This document shows, in pieces, positions 1-9,644 of a DNA stretch of 64,000 nucleotides (position 1 is the stretch's first letter; the number at the start of each line of letters is the position of its first letter). The stretch comes from Arachis hypogaea (lineage: Eukaryota; Streptophyta; Magnoliopsida; Fabales; Fabaceae): the NCBI RefSeq assembly GCF_003086295.3, contig NC_092042.1, positions 41,711,419-41,775,418 on the forward strand, read 5' to 3'. The notes beneath the pieces were generated by a model. It had not been told where the DNA came from, did not search any database, and saw only the letters and a list, made by a program, of their open reading frames with translations. A program made the position numbers and the translations under genes.

Positions 1-812
1 CAAAATCTTTTTCAAAAATTATATCTTTTTCAATTTTTTTTCTATTTTTCGAAAATTTCAAAAATCTTTTTCAAAAATATTTTCAAAATCTTTTTCCTAT
101 CTTTACATCTAATTTTCGAAAATTAGCCAACAATTAATGTGATTGGTTCAAAAATTTAAAGTTTGTTACTTTCTTGTTAAGAAAGGTTCAATCCTTAAGT
201 TCTAGAATCTTATCTTGTAGTTTCTTGTTAGTTAAGTAATTGTTAAGTAATTTTAAAAATTAAATCTTTTTTTTCAAAAATATCTTTTTCTTAAAAATCT
301 TTTTATCTTTTATCTTATCTTTTTCAAAAATTTTATCTTTTTCAAAATTTGATTTCAAAATATCTTATCTAACTTCTTATCCTCTTATCTTTTTCAAATT
401 TTGATTTCAAATCTTTTTCAATCAACTAACTAACTTTTTGTTTGTTTCTTATCTTTTTCAAAACCACCTAACTACTTTTCCCTCTCTAATTTTCGAAAAT
501 ACCTCTCTCCTTTTCAAAAATTCTTTTTAATTAATTAAGTGTTTCATGTTTTAATTTTAATACCTTTTAATTTTCAAAAAAATACTAACCCCTTTTTCAA
601 AATTATTTTCGAAATTCTCCCTCTCTTTTCTTATTCTATTTAATTATTTATTTACTAACACTTCTCTTCACCTCTCTTCATCTAAAAATCCGAACTCATT
701 ATATCCCTTGTGTTTGGATTCTTCTCCCCTTTCTTCTTCTACTAACATAAAGGAATCTCTATACTGTGACATAGAGGATTCCTCTTTCTTTTCTTGTTTT
801 CTTCTCTTTCAT
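1..812 (+). other. Element A leader between 5' LTR and gag
   Basis: The region is very rich in T with short repeated words such as ATCTTTTTCAAAA. No coding potential is visible. The same kind of leader follows the LTR and primer site in element E (34037-35551) and in element C (minus strand, 19931-23172), which is how it is identified here without its own LTR. Confidence 0.7.
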
Positions 813-3128
813 ATGAGCAGAAACAGGGAAAAAGGCACTCTTGTTGAATTTGATCCAGAACCTGAAAGGACTCTGAAGAGAAAATTAAGAGAAACTAAAT
901 TACAACAATCCAGGAATAACCTTTCAGAAATTTTCGAACAAGAGAAGGAGATGGCAGCCGAAAATAATAATAATGCAAGGAGAATGCTTGGTGACTTCAC
1001 AAAGCCAACGTCCAAGTTTGATGGAAGAAGCATCTCCATTCCTACCATTGGAGCCAATAACTTTGAGCTGAAACCTCAGCTAGTTGCCTTAATGCAACAA
1101 AACTGCAAGTTTTATGGACTTCCATCTGAAGATCCTTATCAGTTTTTAACTGAGTTCTTGCAGATCTGTGAGACTGTAAAGACGAATGGAGTTGATCCTG
1201 AAGTCTACAGACTCATGCTTTTCCCTTTTACTGTAAGAGACAGAGCTAGAATATGGTTGGATTCACAACCTAAGGATAGCCTGGACTCCTGGGATAAGCT
1301 GGTCACTGCCTTCTTGGATAAATTCTTTCCTCCTCAAAAGCTGAGCAAGCTGAGAGTGGATGTTCAAACCTTCAAACAAAAAGATGGTGAATCCCTCTAT
1401 GAAGCTTGGGAAAGATACAAGCAGCTGACCAAAAGATGTCCATCTGACATGTTTTCAGAATGGACCATATTAGATATATTCTATTATGGTCTATCTGAAT
1501 TTTCGAAAATGTCATTGGACCATTCTGCAGGTGGATCTATTCACCTAAAGAAAACGCCTGAAGAGGCTCAAGAACTCATTGATATGGTTGCAAACAACCA
1601 ATTCATGTACACTTCTGAGAGGAATTCTGTGAATAATGGGATACCTCAAAAGAAAGGAGTTCTTGAAATTGATGCTCTGAATGCCATATTGGCTCAGAAC
1701 AAAGTATTGACTCAACAGGTCAACATGATCTTTCAAAATCTGAATGGATGGCAACATGCATCCAACAGTACTAGAGAGGCAGCTTCTGAAGAAGCTTATG
1801 ATCTTGAGAACCCTGCCATGGCAGAGGTTAATTACATGGGTGAACCTTATGGAAACACCTGTAACTCATCATGGAGAAATCATCCAAATTTCTCATGGAA
1901 GGATCAACAAAAGCCTCAACAAGGCTTTAACAATGGTGGACGCAGCAGGCTGAACAATAGCAAGCCATATCCATCATCTTCTCAGCAACAGACAGAGAAT
2001 TCTGAACAAAACACTTCTAATTTAGCTAATCTAGTCTCTGATCTGTCAAAGGCCACTTTCAGTTTCATGAATGAAACAAGATCCTCCATCAGAAATCTAG
2101 AGGCACAAGTGGGCCAGCTGAGTAAGAAAGTTATTGAAACTCCTCCCAGTATTCTCCCAAGCAATACAGAGGAGAATCCAAAAGGAGAGTGCAAGGCCAT
2201 TGATGTAGTCAATGTGGCCGAATGCACAAAGGAGGAGGAGGACGAAAATCCTAGTGAGGAAGACCTTCTGGGATGTCTCTCAAGAAAGAAGGAATTTCCT
2301 ATTAAGGATCCAAAGGAATCTGAGGCTCATATAGAGACCATAGAGATTCCATTAAATCTCCTTCTGCCATTCATGAGCTCTGAAGACTATTCTTCCTCTG
2401 AAGAGGATGAAGATGTAACTGGAGAGCAAGTTGCTCAATATTTAGGAGCTATCATGAAGCTGAATGCTAAGTTGTTTGGTAATGAGAATTGGGAAAGTGA
2501 ACCTCCCTTACTCATTAGTGAACTGGATACCTGGGTTCAGCAAATTCTACCTCAAAAGAAACAAGTTCCTGGCAAGCTCTTAATACCTTGTACCATAGGC
2601 ACCATGATCTTTGAAAAAGCTCTGTGTGATTTGGGGTCAGGGATAAATCTTATGCCACTCTCTATAATGGAGAAGCTGGGGATCATTGAGGTACAACCTG
2701 CCTTGTTCTCATTACAATTGGCAGACAAGTCATTGAGACAAGCTTATGGAATAGTAGAGGACGTATTAGTAAAGGTTGAAGGCCTTTACATCCCTGCTGA
2801 TTTCATAATCTTAGACACTAGGAAGGAAGAGGATGATTGCATCATCCTTGGAAGACCTTTCCTAGCCACAGCAGGAGCTGTGATAGATGTCAACAGAGGT
2901 GAATTAGTCCTTCAATTGAATGGGGACTACCATGTGTTTAAGGCACATGGCCATCCCTCTGTGACAAAAGAGAGTAAGCATGAAGAGCTTCACTCAGTTC
3001 AGAGTCAAGAAGAGCCCCCACAGTCAAACTCCAAGTTTGGTGTTGTGAGGCCACAACCAAACTCTAAGTTTGGTGTTAAGATCCCATATCCAAACTCTAA
3101 GTTTGGTGTTGGGACTATACAACATTGA
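813..3128 (+). CDS. Gag-protease polyprotein of element A (intact, 771 aa)
   Basis: The frame stays open upstream to 708, but the ATG at 813 is chosen because the homologous proteins in C and E also begin MSRN[KR]EK. The N-terminal third is basic. A Retrotrans_gag-type region follows at about residues 110-270, with the LFPF.VRD.AR.WL stretch and the FYYGLSEFSKMSLDHSAGGS block. A Q/N/S-rich linker comes next. The retropepsin-like domain near residues 600-710 carries the active-site motif DLGSGINLMP and the later ILGRPFLAT. The tail holds three copies of a PNSKFGV motif and ends at TGA, with no reverse transcriptase downstream. Gag would build the virus-like particle and the protease would cut the polyprotein. 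No zinc knuckle is visible. Among the related copies (C, E) this is the only unbroken frame. Confidence 0.9.
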   Translation: MSRNREKGTLVEFDPEPERTLKRKLRETKLQQSRNNLSEIFEQEKEMAAENNNNARRMLGDFTKPTSKFDGRSISIPTIGANNFELKPQLVALMQQNCKFYGLPSEDPYQFLTEFLQICETVKTNGVDPEVYRLMLFPFTVRDRARIWLDSQPKDSLDSWDKLVTAFLDKFFPPQKLSKLRVDVQTFKQKDGESLYEAWERYKQLTKRCPSDMFSEWTILDIFYYGLSEFSKMSLDHSAGGSIHLKKTPEEAQELIDMVANNQFMYTSERNSVNNGIPQKKGVLEIDALNAILAQNKVLTQQVNMIFQNLNGWQHASNSTREAASEEAYDLENPAMAEVNYMGEPYGNTCNSSWRNHPNFSWKDQQKPQQGFNNGGRSRLNNSKPYPSSSQQQTENSEQNTSNLANLVSDLSKATFSFMNETRSSIRNLEAQVGQLSKKVIETPPSILPSNTEENPKGECKAIDVVNVAECTKEEEDENPSEEDLLGCLSRKKEFPIKDPKESEAHIETIEIPLNLLLPFMSSEDYSSSEEDEDVTGEQVAQYLGAIMKLNAKLFGNENWESEPPLLISELDTWVQQILPQKKQVPGKLLIPCTIGTMIFEKALCDLGSGINLMPLSIMEKLGIIEVQPALFSLQLADKSLRQAYGIVEDVLVKVEGLYIPADFIILDTRKEEDDCIILGRPFLATAGAVIDVNRGELVLQLNGDYHVFKAHGHPSVTKESKHEELHSVQSQEEPPQSNSKFGVVRPQPNSKFGVKIPYPNSKFGVGTIQH
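3019..3126 (+). repeat. Three PNSKFGV-coding repeats at the gag-protease C-terminus
   Basis: Three units of roughly 33-36 bp each encode PNSKFGV. The underlying DNA, CCAAACTCTAAGTTTGG, is itself an inverted repeat and contains the AAGTTTGGTGT motif that also stands before the 3' LTR. The same triple repeat ends the gag-protease of C (17630-17720) and E (37756-37855). Confidence 0.85.
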
Positions 3129-3352
3129 CCTGATCACCTAGTGGCTCCATGAGAGCCACTGTCAAGCTATTGACATTAAAGAAGCGCTTGTTGGGAGGCA
3201 ACCCAATTTTATTTATCTAATTTTTATTTTATTGTTATTTTGTGTTTTATTAGGTACATGATCATGAGGAGTCACAAAAAAAAATCATAAAAATTAAAAA
3301 CAGAATCAAAAACAGCAAAAGAAAAAAATTTCCACCCTGGAGGACGCACAGG

Positions 3353-3595
3353 CTGGCGTTCAACGCCAGTAAGATGCATCTGGTCGGTGTTCAACGCCAG
3401 AACAGAGCATCATTCTGGCGCTGAACGCCAGAAACAAGCAACATTCTGGTGCTGAACGCCAGGAATGTGCCCAGAGAAGAAAAGCTGGCGCTGAACGCCA
3501 GTAACAAGCATGAAACTGGCGTTCAACGCCAGAAACATGCTTTACATGGGCGTTGAACGCCCAGAATGTGCACCACACGGCGTTTAAATGCCAGA
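3353..3595 (+). repeat. Array of eight CTGGCGTTNAACGCCAG palindromes, about 31-bp period
   Basis: Near-perfect dyads begin at about 3353, 3384, 3415, 3446, 3484, 3516, 3547 and 3578. The palindromic core is GGCGTTNAACGCC or GGCGCTGAACGCC and the linkers are variable, often AAACAAGCA or AACATGC. The array lies between gag-protease and the second ORF, in non-coding sequence. It is followed near 3655-3715 by two copies of GGATCTGTGGACC facing CCACAGGATC, a second inverted motif also present in C (near 17050) and E (near 38400). Confidence 0.92.
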
Positions 3596-3942
3596 ATAGT
3601 GTGCAAAGGCAATTTACATGCCTATTTGGTGCAGGGATGGAATTCCTTGACACCTCAGGATCTGTGGACCCCACAGGATCACCTCAGGATCTGTGGACCC
3701 ACAGGATCCCCACCTACTATATTCCCACCTTACCTACTAATCCTATTTTTGTGATTTGTATTCCCCATGTCACACTTCCCAACACTCTTCACCAATCACC
3801 TCAATTCCTCTTCCCAATCACCCCCTTCACCACTCACATCCACCCACTCTTCCCCATAAACCCCACCTACCTTCAAAAATTCAAAACCATTTTCCCACCC
3901 ATTCCCACCCAAAATGGCCGAATACACACTCCCCCCTCTCCC

Positions 3943-3950
3943 TATAAATA
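3943..3950 (+). promoter_or_regulatory. Possible internal TATA box upstream of second ORF
   Basis: CTATAAATACCC lies about 200 bp before the ATG at 4142, followed by a C/T-rich leader typical of plant transcripts. It could drive a separate mRNA for the second ORF. At the matching place in E I see no TATAAATA. This is inference from sequence context only. Confidence 0.35.
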
Positions 3951-4067
3951 CCCTTCCATTATACTTCATTTTCACACAACACATACCCATCTTCTCCCAC
4001 TTCGCCGAACCTACATCTCCCCCTCTCTACCCTATTCTCTTCTTCTTCTTCTTCTCCTCTTTCTTTT

Positions 4068-4105
4068 CTTGCTCGAGGGCAAGCAATATTTTAAGTTTGG
4101 TGTGG
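4068..4105 (+). other. Stem-loop plus AAGTTTGGTGT motif before second ORF
   Basis: CTTGCTCGAGGGCAAG can form a hairpin, followed after a short T-rich spacer by AAGTTTGGTGTGG. It is a second copy of the stem-loop found directly before the 3' LTR. Counterparts are at 38588-38626 in E and 16838-16876 (minus) in C. Confidence 0.75.
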
Positions 4106-4141
4106 TAAAAGCATAAGCTTTTTGTTTTTCCATTACCATCA

Positions 4142-5290
4142 ATGGCACCTAAGGCTGGAGTATCCTCTAGAAAAGGAAAAGGGAAGACAAAAGCTTCCAC
4201 CTCCGAGTCATGGAAGATGGAAGGATTCATCTCCAAGAGCCATCAAGACCACTTCTATGATGTTGTGGCAAAGAAGAAGGTGATCCCTGAGGTCCCTTTC
4301 AGGCTCAAGAGAAATGAGTATCCGTAAATCCGACATGAGATCCGAACAAGAGGTTGGGAAGTCCTAACCAACCCCATGCAACAAGTCAGAATCTTAATGG
4401 TTCAAGAGTTCTATGCCAATGCATGGATCACTAGGAACCATGATCAAAGTATGAACCCGAATCCAAAGAATTATCTCACAATGGTTCGAGGGAAATACTT
4501 AGATTTTAGTCCGGAAAATGTGAGGTTGGCGTTTCACTTGCCCATGATGCAAGGAGATGAACGCCCCTACACTAGAAGGGTCAACTTTAATCAAAGGTTG
4601 GACCAAGTCCTAATGGACATATGTGTGGAAGGAGCTCAATGGAGAAGAGACTCCAAAGGCAAGCCAGTGCAACTAAGAAGACTGGACCTCAAGCCTGTGG
4701 CTAGAGGATGGTTGGAGTTCATTCAATGCTCCATCATTCCTACTAGCAACTGATCTGAAGTTACTGTGGATCGGGCCGTCATGATTCATAGCATCATGAT
4801 TGGAGAGGAAGTAGAAGTTCATGAGGTCATCTCCAACGAAATCTACAAAATAGCCGACAAGTCCTCCACCATGGCAAGGCTAGCTTTTCCTCACCTTATT
4901 TGCCATCTATGTTACTCAGCTGGAGTTATCATAGAAGGAGACATCTCCATTGAAGAGGATAAGCCCATCACCAAGAAGAGGATGGAGCAAGCAAGAGAGA
5001 TCCCTCACGGTTCTCAAGAGATGCATGAGGAAGCTCATCATCAAGAAATCCCTGAGATGCCTCAAGGGATGCACTTTCCTCCCAACAACTATTGGGAACA
5101 ACTCAACACTTCCTTAGAAGATTTGAGCCACAATATTGAACAATTGAGGGTGGAACATCATGAGCACTCCATCATTCTCCAAGAAATAAGAGAAGACCAA
5201 AGAGCAATGAGGGAGGAGCAACAAAGGCAAGGAAGGGACATAGAAGAGCTTAAGGACATTGTTGGTCCTTCAAGAAGAAGATGCCACTAA
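4142..5290 (+). pseudogene. Second ORF of element A: plant 'putative transposon protein' domain, two stops
   Basis: A single frame of 383 codons runs from ATG 4142 to TAA 5288-5290, interrupted by TAA at 4325-4327 and TGA at 4751-4753. The N-terminus is basic (KGKGKTK). The middle holds VQEFYANAW and MVRGKYLDFSPENVRLAF, which resemble, from memory, the domain once called Transposase_32 (PF20167), found in retrotransposon ORFs of many plants; its function is unknown. The C-terminal 100 residues are rich in E, Q, R and H and look like a coiled coil. It sits where pol or an env-like gene lies in complete Athila elements. Both stops fit C-to-T change (for example CAA to TAA, CGA to TGA). C and E hold shortened copies interrupted by a tRNA-Cys fragment. 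Confidence 0.78.
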
Positions 5291-6344
5291 AGGTGGATTC
5301 ATTCCTTGTTCTTATTTCTTTCTGTTTTTCGGTTTTTAATGTTGTTTTTATCTATGTTTTGTGTCTCTACTTCATGATCATTAGTATGTAGTAACCATGT
5401 CTTAAAGCTATGAATAAAATCAATTAATCCTTCACCTCTCTTAAATGAAAAAATGTTTTAATTCAAAAGAACAAGAAGTACATGAATTTCGAATTTATCC
5501 TTGAATTTAGTTTAATTATATTGATGTGGTGACAATACTTTTTGTTTTCTGAATGAATGCTTGAACAGTGCATATTTTTGATCTTGTTGTTTATGAATGT
5601 TAAAATTGTTGGCTCTTGAAAGAATGATGAACAAAGAGAAATGTTATTGATGATCTGAAAAAAATCATGAATTTGATTCTTGAAGCAAGAAAAAGCAGTG
5701 AAAACAAAAAGCTTGCGAAAAAAAATATATAGAAAGAAAAAGAAAAAGCAAGCAGAAAAAGCCAATAGCCCTTAAAACCAAAAGGCAAGGGTAAAAAGGA
5801 TCCAAGGCTTTGAGCATCAATGGATAGTCGGGCCCAAGGAAATAAAGTCCAGGCCTAAGCGGCTAAATCAAGCTGTCCCTAACCATGTGCTTGTGTCATG
5901 AAGGTCCAAGTGAAAAGCTTGAGACTGAGTGGTTAAAGTCGTGATCCAAAGAGAAAAGAGTGTGCTTAAGAGCTCTGGACACCACTAACTGGGGACTCTA
6001 GCAAAGCTAAGTCACAATCTGAAAAGGTTCACCCAGTTATGTGTCTGTGGCATTTATGTATCCGGTGGTAATACTGGAAAACAAAGTGCTTAGGGCCACG
6101 ACCAAGACTCATAAGTAGCTGTGTTCAAGAATCAACATGCTTAACTAGGAAAGTCAATAACACTATCCAAAATTCTAAGTTCCTAGAGAAGCCAATCATT
6201 CTAAACTTCAAAGGAAAAAGTGAGATGCCAAAACTGTTCAGAAGCAAAAAGCTACAAGTCCCGCTCATCTAAGTAGAATTAATATTCATTGATATTTTGG
6301 AATTTATAGTATATTCTCTTCTTTTTATCCTATCTGATTTTCAA
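5291..6344 (+). other. Element A untranslated region between second ORF and 3' LTR
   Basis: About 1 kb without a credible gene. Homologous stretches stand in the same place in C (minus, about 15372-16430) and E (38960-39993), so it is a conserved non-coding part of this family rather than unrelated DNA. It contains an A-rich segment near 5680-5760 and several short words such as CTTAGGGCCACG. Confidence 0.7.
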
Positions 6345-6381
6345 TTGCTTGGGGACAAGCAACAATTTAAGTTTGGTGTTG
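6345..6381 (+). promoter_or_regulatory. Stem-loop and polypurine-type region before 3' LTR of A
   Basis: TTGCTTGGGGACAAGCAA forms a perfect hairpin, followed by TTTAAGTTTGGTGTTG, which ends at the first LTR base. This is where plus-strand DNA synthesis must be primed, but no classical long purine run is present; GGGGACAAG is the most purine-rich stretch. The same arrangement precedes the 3' LTRs of B, C and E. Confidence 0.65.
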
Positions 6382-6753
6382 TGATGAGCGGATAATTTAT
6401 ACGCTTTTTGGCATTGTTTTTAGGTAGTTTTTAATAAGTTCAAGCTACTTTTAGGGATGTTTTCATTAGTTTTTATGTTAAATTCACATTTCTGGACTTT
6501 ACTATGAGTTTGTGTGTTTTTCTGTGATTTCAGGTAAATTCTGGCTGAAATTGAGGGACTTGAGCAAAACTTTGAAAAAGGCTGACAAAAGGACTGCTGA
6601 TGCTGTTGGAATTTGACCTCCCTGCACTCGAAATGGATTTTCTGGAGCTACAGAACTCCAAATGGCGCGCTCTCAACGGAGTTGGAAATTAGACATCCAG
6701 ATCTTTCCAGCAATATATAATAGTCCATACTTTATTCGGAAATTGACGACGTA

Positions 6754-6867
6754 ACTTGGCATTGAACGCCAAGTACATGCTGCTGTCTGGAGTTAAACGC
6801 CAGAAAAACGTCATGATCCGGAGTTGAACGCCCAAAACACGTCATAACTTGGAGTTCAACTCCAAGA
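6754..6867 (+). repeat. Four phased palindromes in the U3 of LTR A
   Basis: Dyads begin at about 6754 (CTTGGCATTGAACGCCAAG), 6786, 6818 and 6848 (CTTGGAGTTCAACTCCAAG), so the period is again about 31 bp. They end roughly 115 bp upstream of the TATA box. Each LTR of C and E carries the same four-unit block. Confidence 0.85.
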
Positions 6868-6981
6868 AAAGCCTCAGCTCGTGGATAGATCAAGCTCAGC
6901 CCAAACATACACCAAGTGGGCCCCAGAAGTGGATTTATGCATCAATCACTTACTCATGTAAACCCTAGAAAGCTAGTTTAT

Positions 6982-6990
6982 TATAAATAG
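6982..6990 (+). promoter_or_regulatory. TATA box of LTR A
   Basis: TATAAATAG is embedded in AGTTTATTATAAATAGAAC. Matching sites occur at 32961-32969 and 40631-40639 (+, element E) and near 14726-14735 and 24231-24239 (minus, element C), always about 600 bp into the LTR, where transcription of a Ty3-gypsy element would start. Confidence 0.65.
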
Positions 6991-8192
6991 AACATTTAAC
7001 TATTGTATTAGATGTCTTTTGACCACGTTTCATCTTTGGTCTCAGTTTTGTTTTGTTCTTCATTCTAAGAGGCCATTGAGCACGTTTTAGGGGGCTGGCC
7101 ATTCGGCCATGCCTGAACCTTTCACTTATGTATTTTCAACGGTGGAGTTTCTGCACACCATAGATTTAGGGTGTGGAGCTCTGCTGTACCTCAAGTTTCA
7201 ATACAATTACTATTACTTTCTATTCAATTCTCTTTTATTCTTATTCCAAGATATACGTTGCATAACACTTTGATGAATGTGATGATCCGTGACACTCATC
7301 ATCATTCTCACCTATGAACGCGCGTGACTGACAACCACTTCCGTTCTACCTTAGGCCGGGCGCATATCTCTTAGATTCCCCAACAGAATCTTCGTGGTAT
7401 AAGCTAGATAGATGGCGGCATTCATGGGGATCCGGAAAGTCTAACCTTGTCTGTGGTATTCCGAGTAGGATCCTGGGAATCCGGAAAGTCTAACCTTGTC
7501 TGTGGTATTCCGAGTAGGATTCCGGTATTGAATGACTGTGATGAGCTTCAAACTCCTGAAGGCTGGGCGTGATGACAAACGCAAAAGAATCAATGGATTC
7601 TATTCCAACCTGATTGAGAACCGACAGATGATTAGCCGTGCCGTGACAGAGCATTTGGACCATTTTCACTGAGAGGATGGGATGTAGCTATCAACCAAGG
7701 GAGATGCCTCCAGACGATTAGCCGTGCAGTGACAGCGCATAGGACCATTTTCCCGAGAGGATTAAAAGTAGCCATTGATGATGGTGATGCCCTACATACA
7801 GCTTGCCATGGAAAGGAGTAAGCAGGATTGAAGAAAGAGTGAATAGTAAAGTAGAGTTTCAAGAGGAGCACAGCACCTCCATACACCTATCTGAAATTCC
7901 CACTATTGAATTACATAAGTATTTCTATCCCTTTTTATTTTCCAATTATTATTAATTATTCGAAAATCCATAAACCAATTTAATCTGCCTAACTGAGATT
8001 TACAAGGTGACCATAGCTTGCTTCATACCAACAATCTCTGTGGGATCGACCCTTACTCACGTAAGGTTTATTACTTGGACGACCCAGTACACTTGCTGGT
8101 TAGTTGAACGGAGTTGTGAATTCAAATAAAGCCAATTATTAAATTTCATACAAATACAAAGAGCATGTGATCACAATTTCGTCCACCAGCAG

Positions 8193-9644
8193 GCCCATGA
8201 CCCATACTCTAAAACTTATAATCCTGGTTGGAAGAACCACCCAAACTTTGGGTGGAGAAATCAACAAGATCAAAGCCAAGATCAGAGACATCACAACCCC
8301 AACAACAATGCAACTCACCAGCATTCCACACAGAGATCATATCAATACCCACCCAATAGTACCTCTCAACATCCACATCAAAACCAAAATGGCCCTTCTC
8401 ACCCCTCCTACCTCAATTCACCATCACCATCCGAAGATAGACTCTCCAGAATTGAGACTCTACTTGAAGGTATATGCAAGGAAGTTCAAGACAGTAAAAC
8501 ATTCCAGGAAGAAGTTCGATCCAATATGCAGAATCAAGATGCTGCCATCAAGAAACTTGAAACACAAATTAGCTACTTATTCAAGCAAGTCCCTAGCCAC
8601 AACATTTGCAGTAACACTAATTCAAACCCAAGGGAGGAGTGTCAGGCTATCACCCTCAGAAGTGGGAAGGAATTGAAGGAGACCTCCAAGAAACCATAAG
8701 AGAAGAACTCGGATGAAAAGGAAAAGGAACAAGATGAAGTTCAAGTTTCCACTCCCAATTCACATCAAAAAGGAGAAGTACTGAAGCCATACGTTCCAAA
8801 AGCCCCATACCCTCAGCAATTGAAGAAGAGGGGAGAGGACAGCCAATTCTTAAGATTCTTAGAAATCATCAAAAAATTACAGATTAACATACTCTTTGCT
8901 GAAGCAATAGAGCAAATGCCGCTCTATGCCAAGTTCTTGAAGGAGTTGATGACCAAGAAGAGAAGCTAGAAGAACAACGAGACTATGGTACTGACCGAAG
9001 AATGTAGCGCCATCATTCAGCACAAATTACCCCAAAAGTTAAAGGATTCTGGGAGCTTCCAGATTCCTTGTATCATAGGAGAAATCACAGTGGAAAAGGC
9101 TTTATGTGATTTAGGAGCTAGCATAAATCCGATGTCCTTAGCAATGATGAGAAAAATGAGGATTGAGGAGGCCAAGCCAACAAGAATGGCCCTGCAACTG
9201 GCAAACCGATCATTCAAGTTTCCTCACAGAGTAGTAGAAGACTTGTTGGTGAAGGTAGGAGACTTTATCTTCCCAGCAGACTTTATAGTGTTGGATATGG
9301 AGGAGGGAACCAAGGCCTCTGTCATCCTGGGAAGGCCATTCTTAGCCACTGCCGGAGCCATCATTGATGTCCAAAAGCGTAAACTTACCCTTAGACTACA
9401 TGAGGAGAAAATGATATTCAATGTGTTCAAGGCTATGAATTACCCACAAGACTCATTGGGAGAATGTATGAGGTTAGATTCAGTGGAAGCTGTAGTGCAA
9501 GAGACTTTTGAAGAGGAAGAACTTGAGGGGTTGATAGAAAAAGAGGAATTAGCATCAAGCGAAGAGGCTACAACAGCTGAGGTTCATGTTCAGGGCACAC
9601 TAGAGGAGAAGAATGAGAAAAAAAAAAGAAGCACCCAAACTTGA
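8193..9644 (+). pseudogene. Element B gag C-terminus and protease (broken)
   Basis: One frame runs from the A insertion point to 9644 with stops at 8697-8699 (TAA) and 8967-8969 (TAG, where F has Trp). The gag part has the NPGWKNHPNFGW block and a Q/N/H-rich linker, then a helical stretch and the ALRSGKEL-like block common before protease in this lineage. The retropepsin domain lies at about 9060-9400 with CDLGASINPMS as the active site and ILGRPFLATAGA downstream. An acidic linker follows. The frame is lost at the A-run near 9610-9625, where the pol frame begins. The downstream half (8985-9644) is still an open 219-codon stretch. Confidence 0.85.

Larger units (their letters stand above)
1..8188 (+). 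mobile_element. Element A: non-autonomous Athila-type LTR retrotransposon, 5' end outside window
   Basis: The order is T-rich leader, gag-protease ORF, palindrome-array spacer, second ORF, untranslated tail, stem-loop/PPT and 3' LTR. No reverse transcriptase, RNase H or integrase is present, so it would need proteins from a partner. The 5' LTR lies left of the window. Directly after its LTR end (8188) the sequence becomes the gag of another element in the same orientation, so A is inserted in element B. The five bases after the LTR are GCAGG; the matching left copy of the target duplication is outside the window. Elements C and E are relatives. The remembered peanut FIDEL/Feral pair is a possible identity, not tested. 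Confidence 0.88.
6382..8188 (+). repeat. 3' LTR of element A (1807 bp)
   Basis: It starts TGATGAGCGGATAATTTATA and ends ATTTCGTCCACCA, giving the expected TG...CA ends. It is about 150 bp longer than the LTRs of C and E because of internal tandem duplications: one near 7430-7530 (the GGAAAGTCTAACCTTGTCTG segment twice) and one near 7625-7800 (the GATTAGCCGTGC segment twice). A TATA box lies at 6982-6990 (TATAAATAG), and four palindromes stand upstream of it. Confidence 0.92.

Noticed and set aside
3353..3595. CRISPR-like regularly spaced repeats
   Set aside because: Spacing is regular, but the repeats are palindromes with short similar linkers, no cas genes exist, and the sequence is clearly a plant retrotransposon.
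3553..4116. 187-codon frame in the A spacer, possible env-like gene
   Set aside because: Low-complexity P/T/L/H content from a C/T-rich leader; it has no start context, signal peptide or conservation in C and E.
8167..8676. 169-codon open frame
   Set aside because: It is out of frame with the gag-protease frame (8193-9644), which has recognisable gag blocks; this frame gives only T/H/P-rich sequence.
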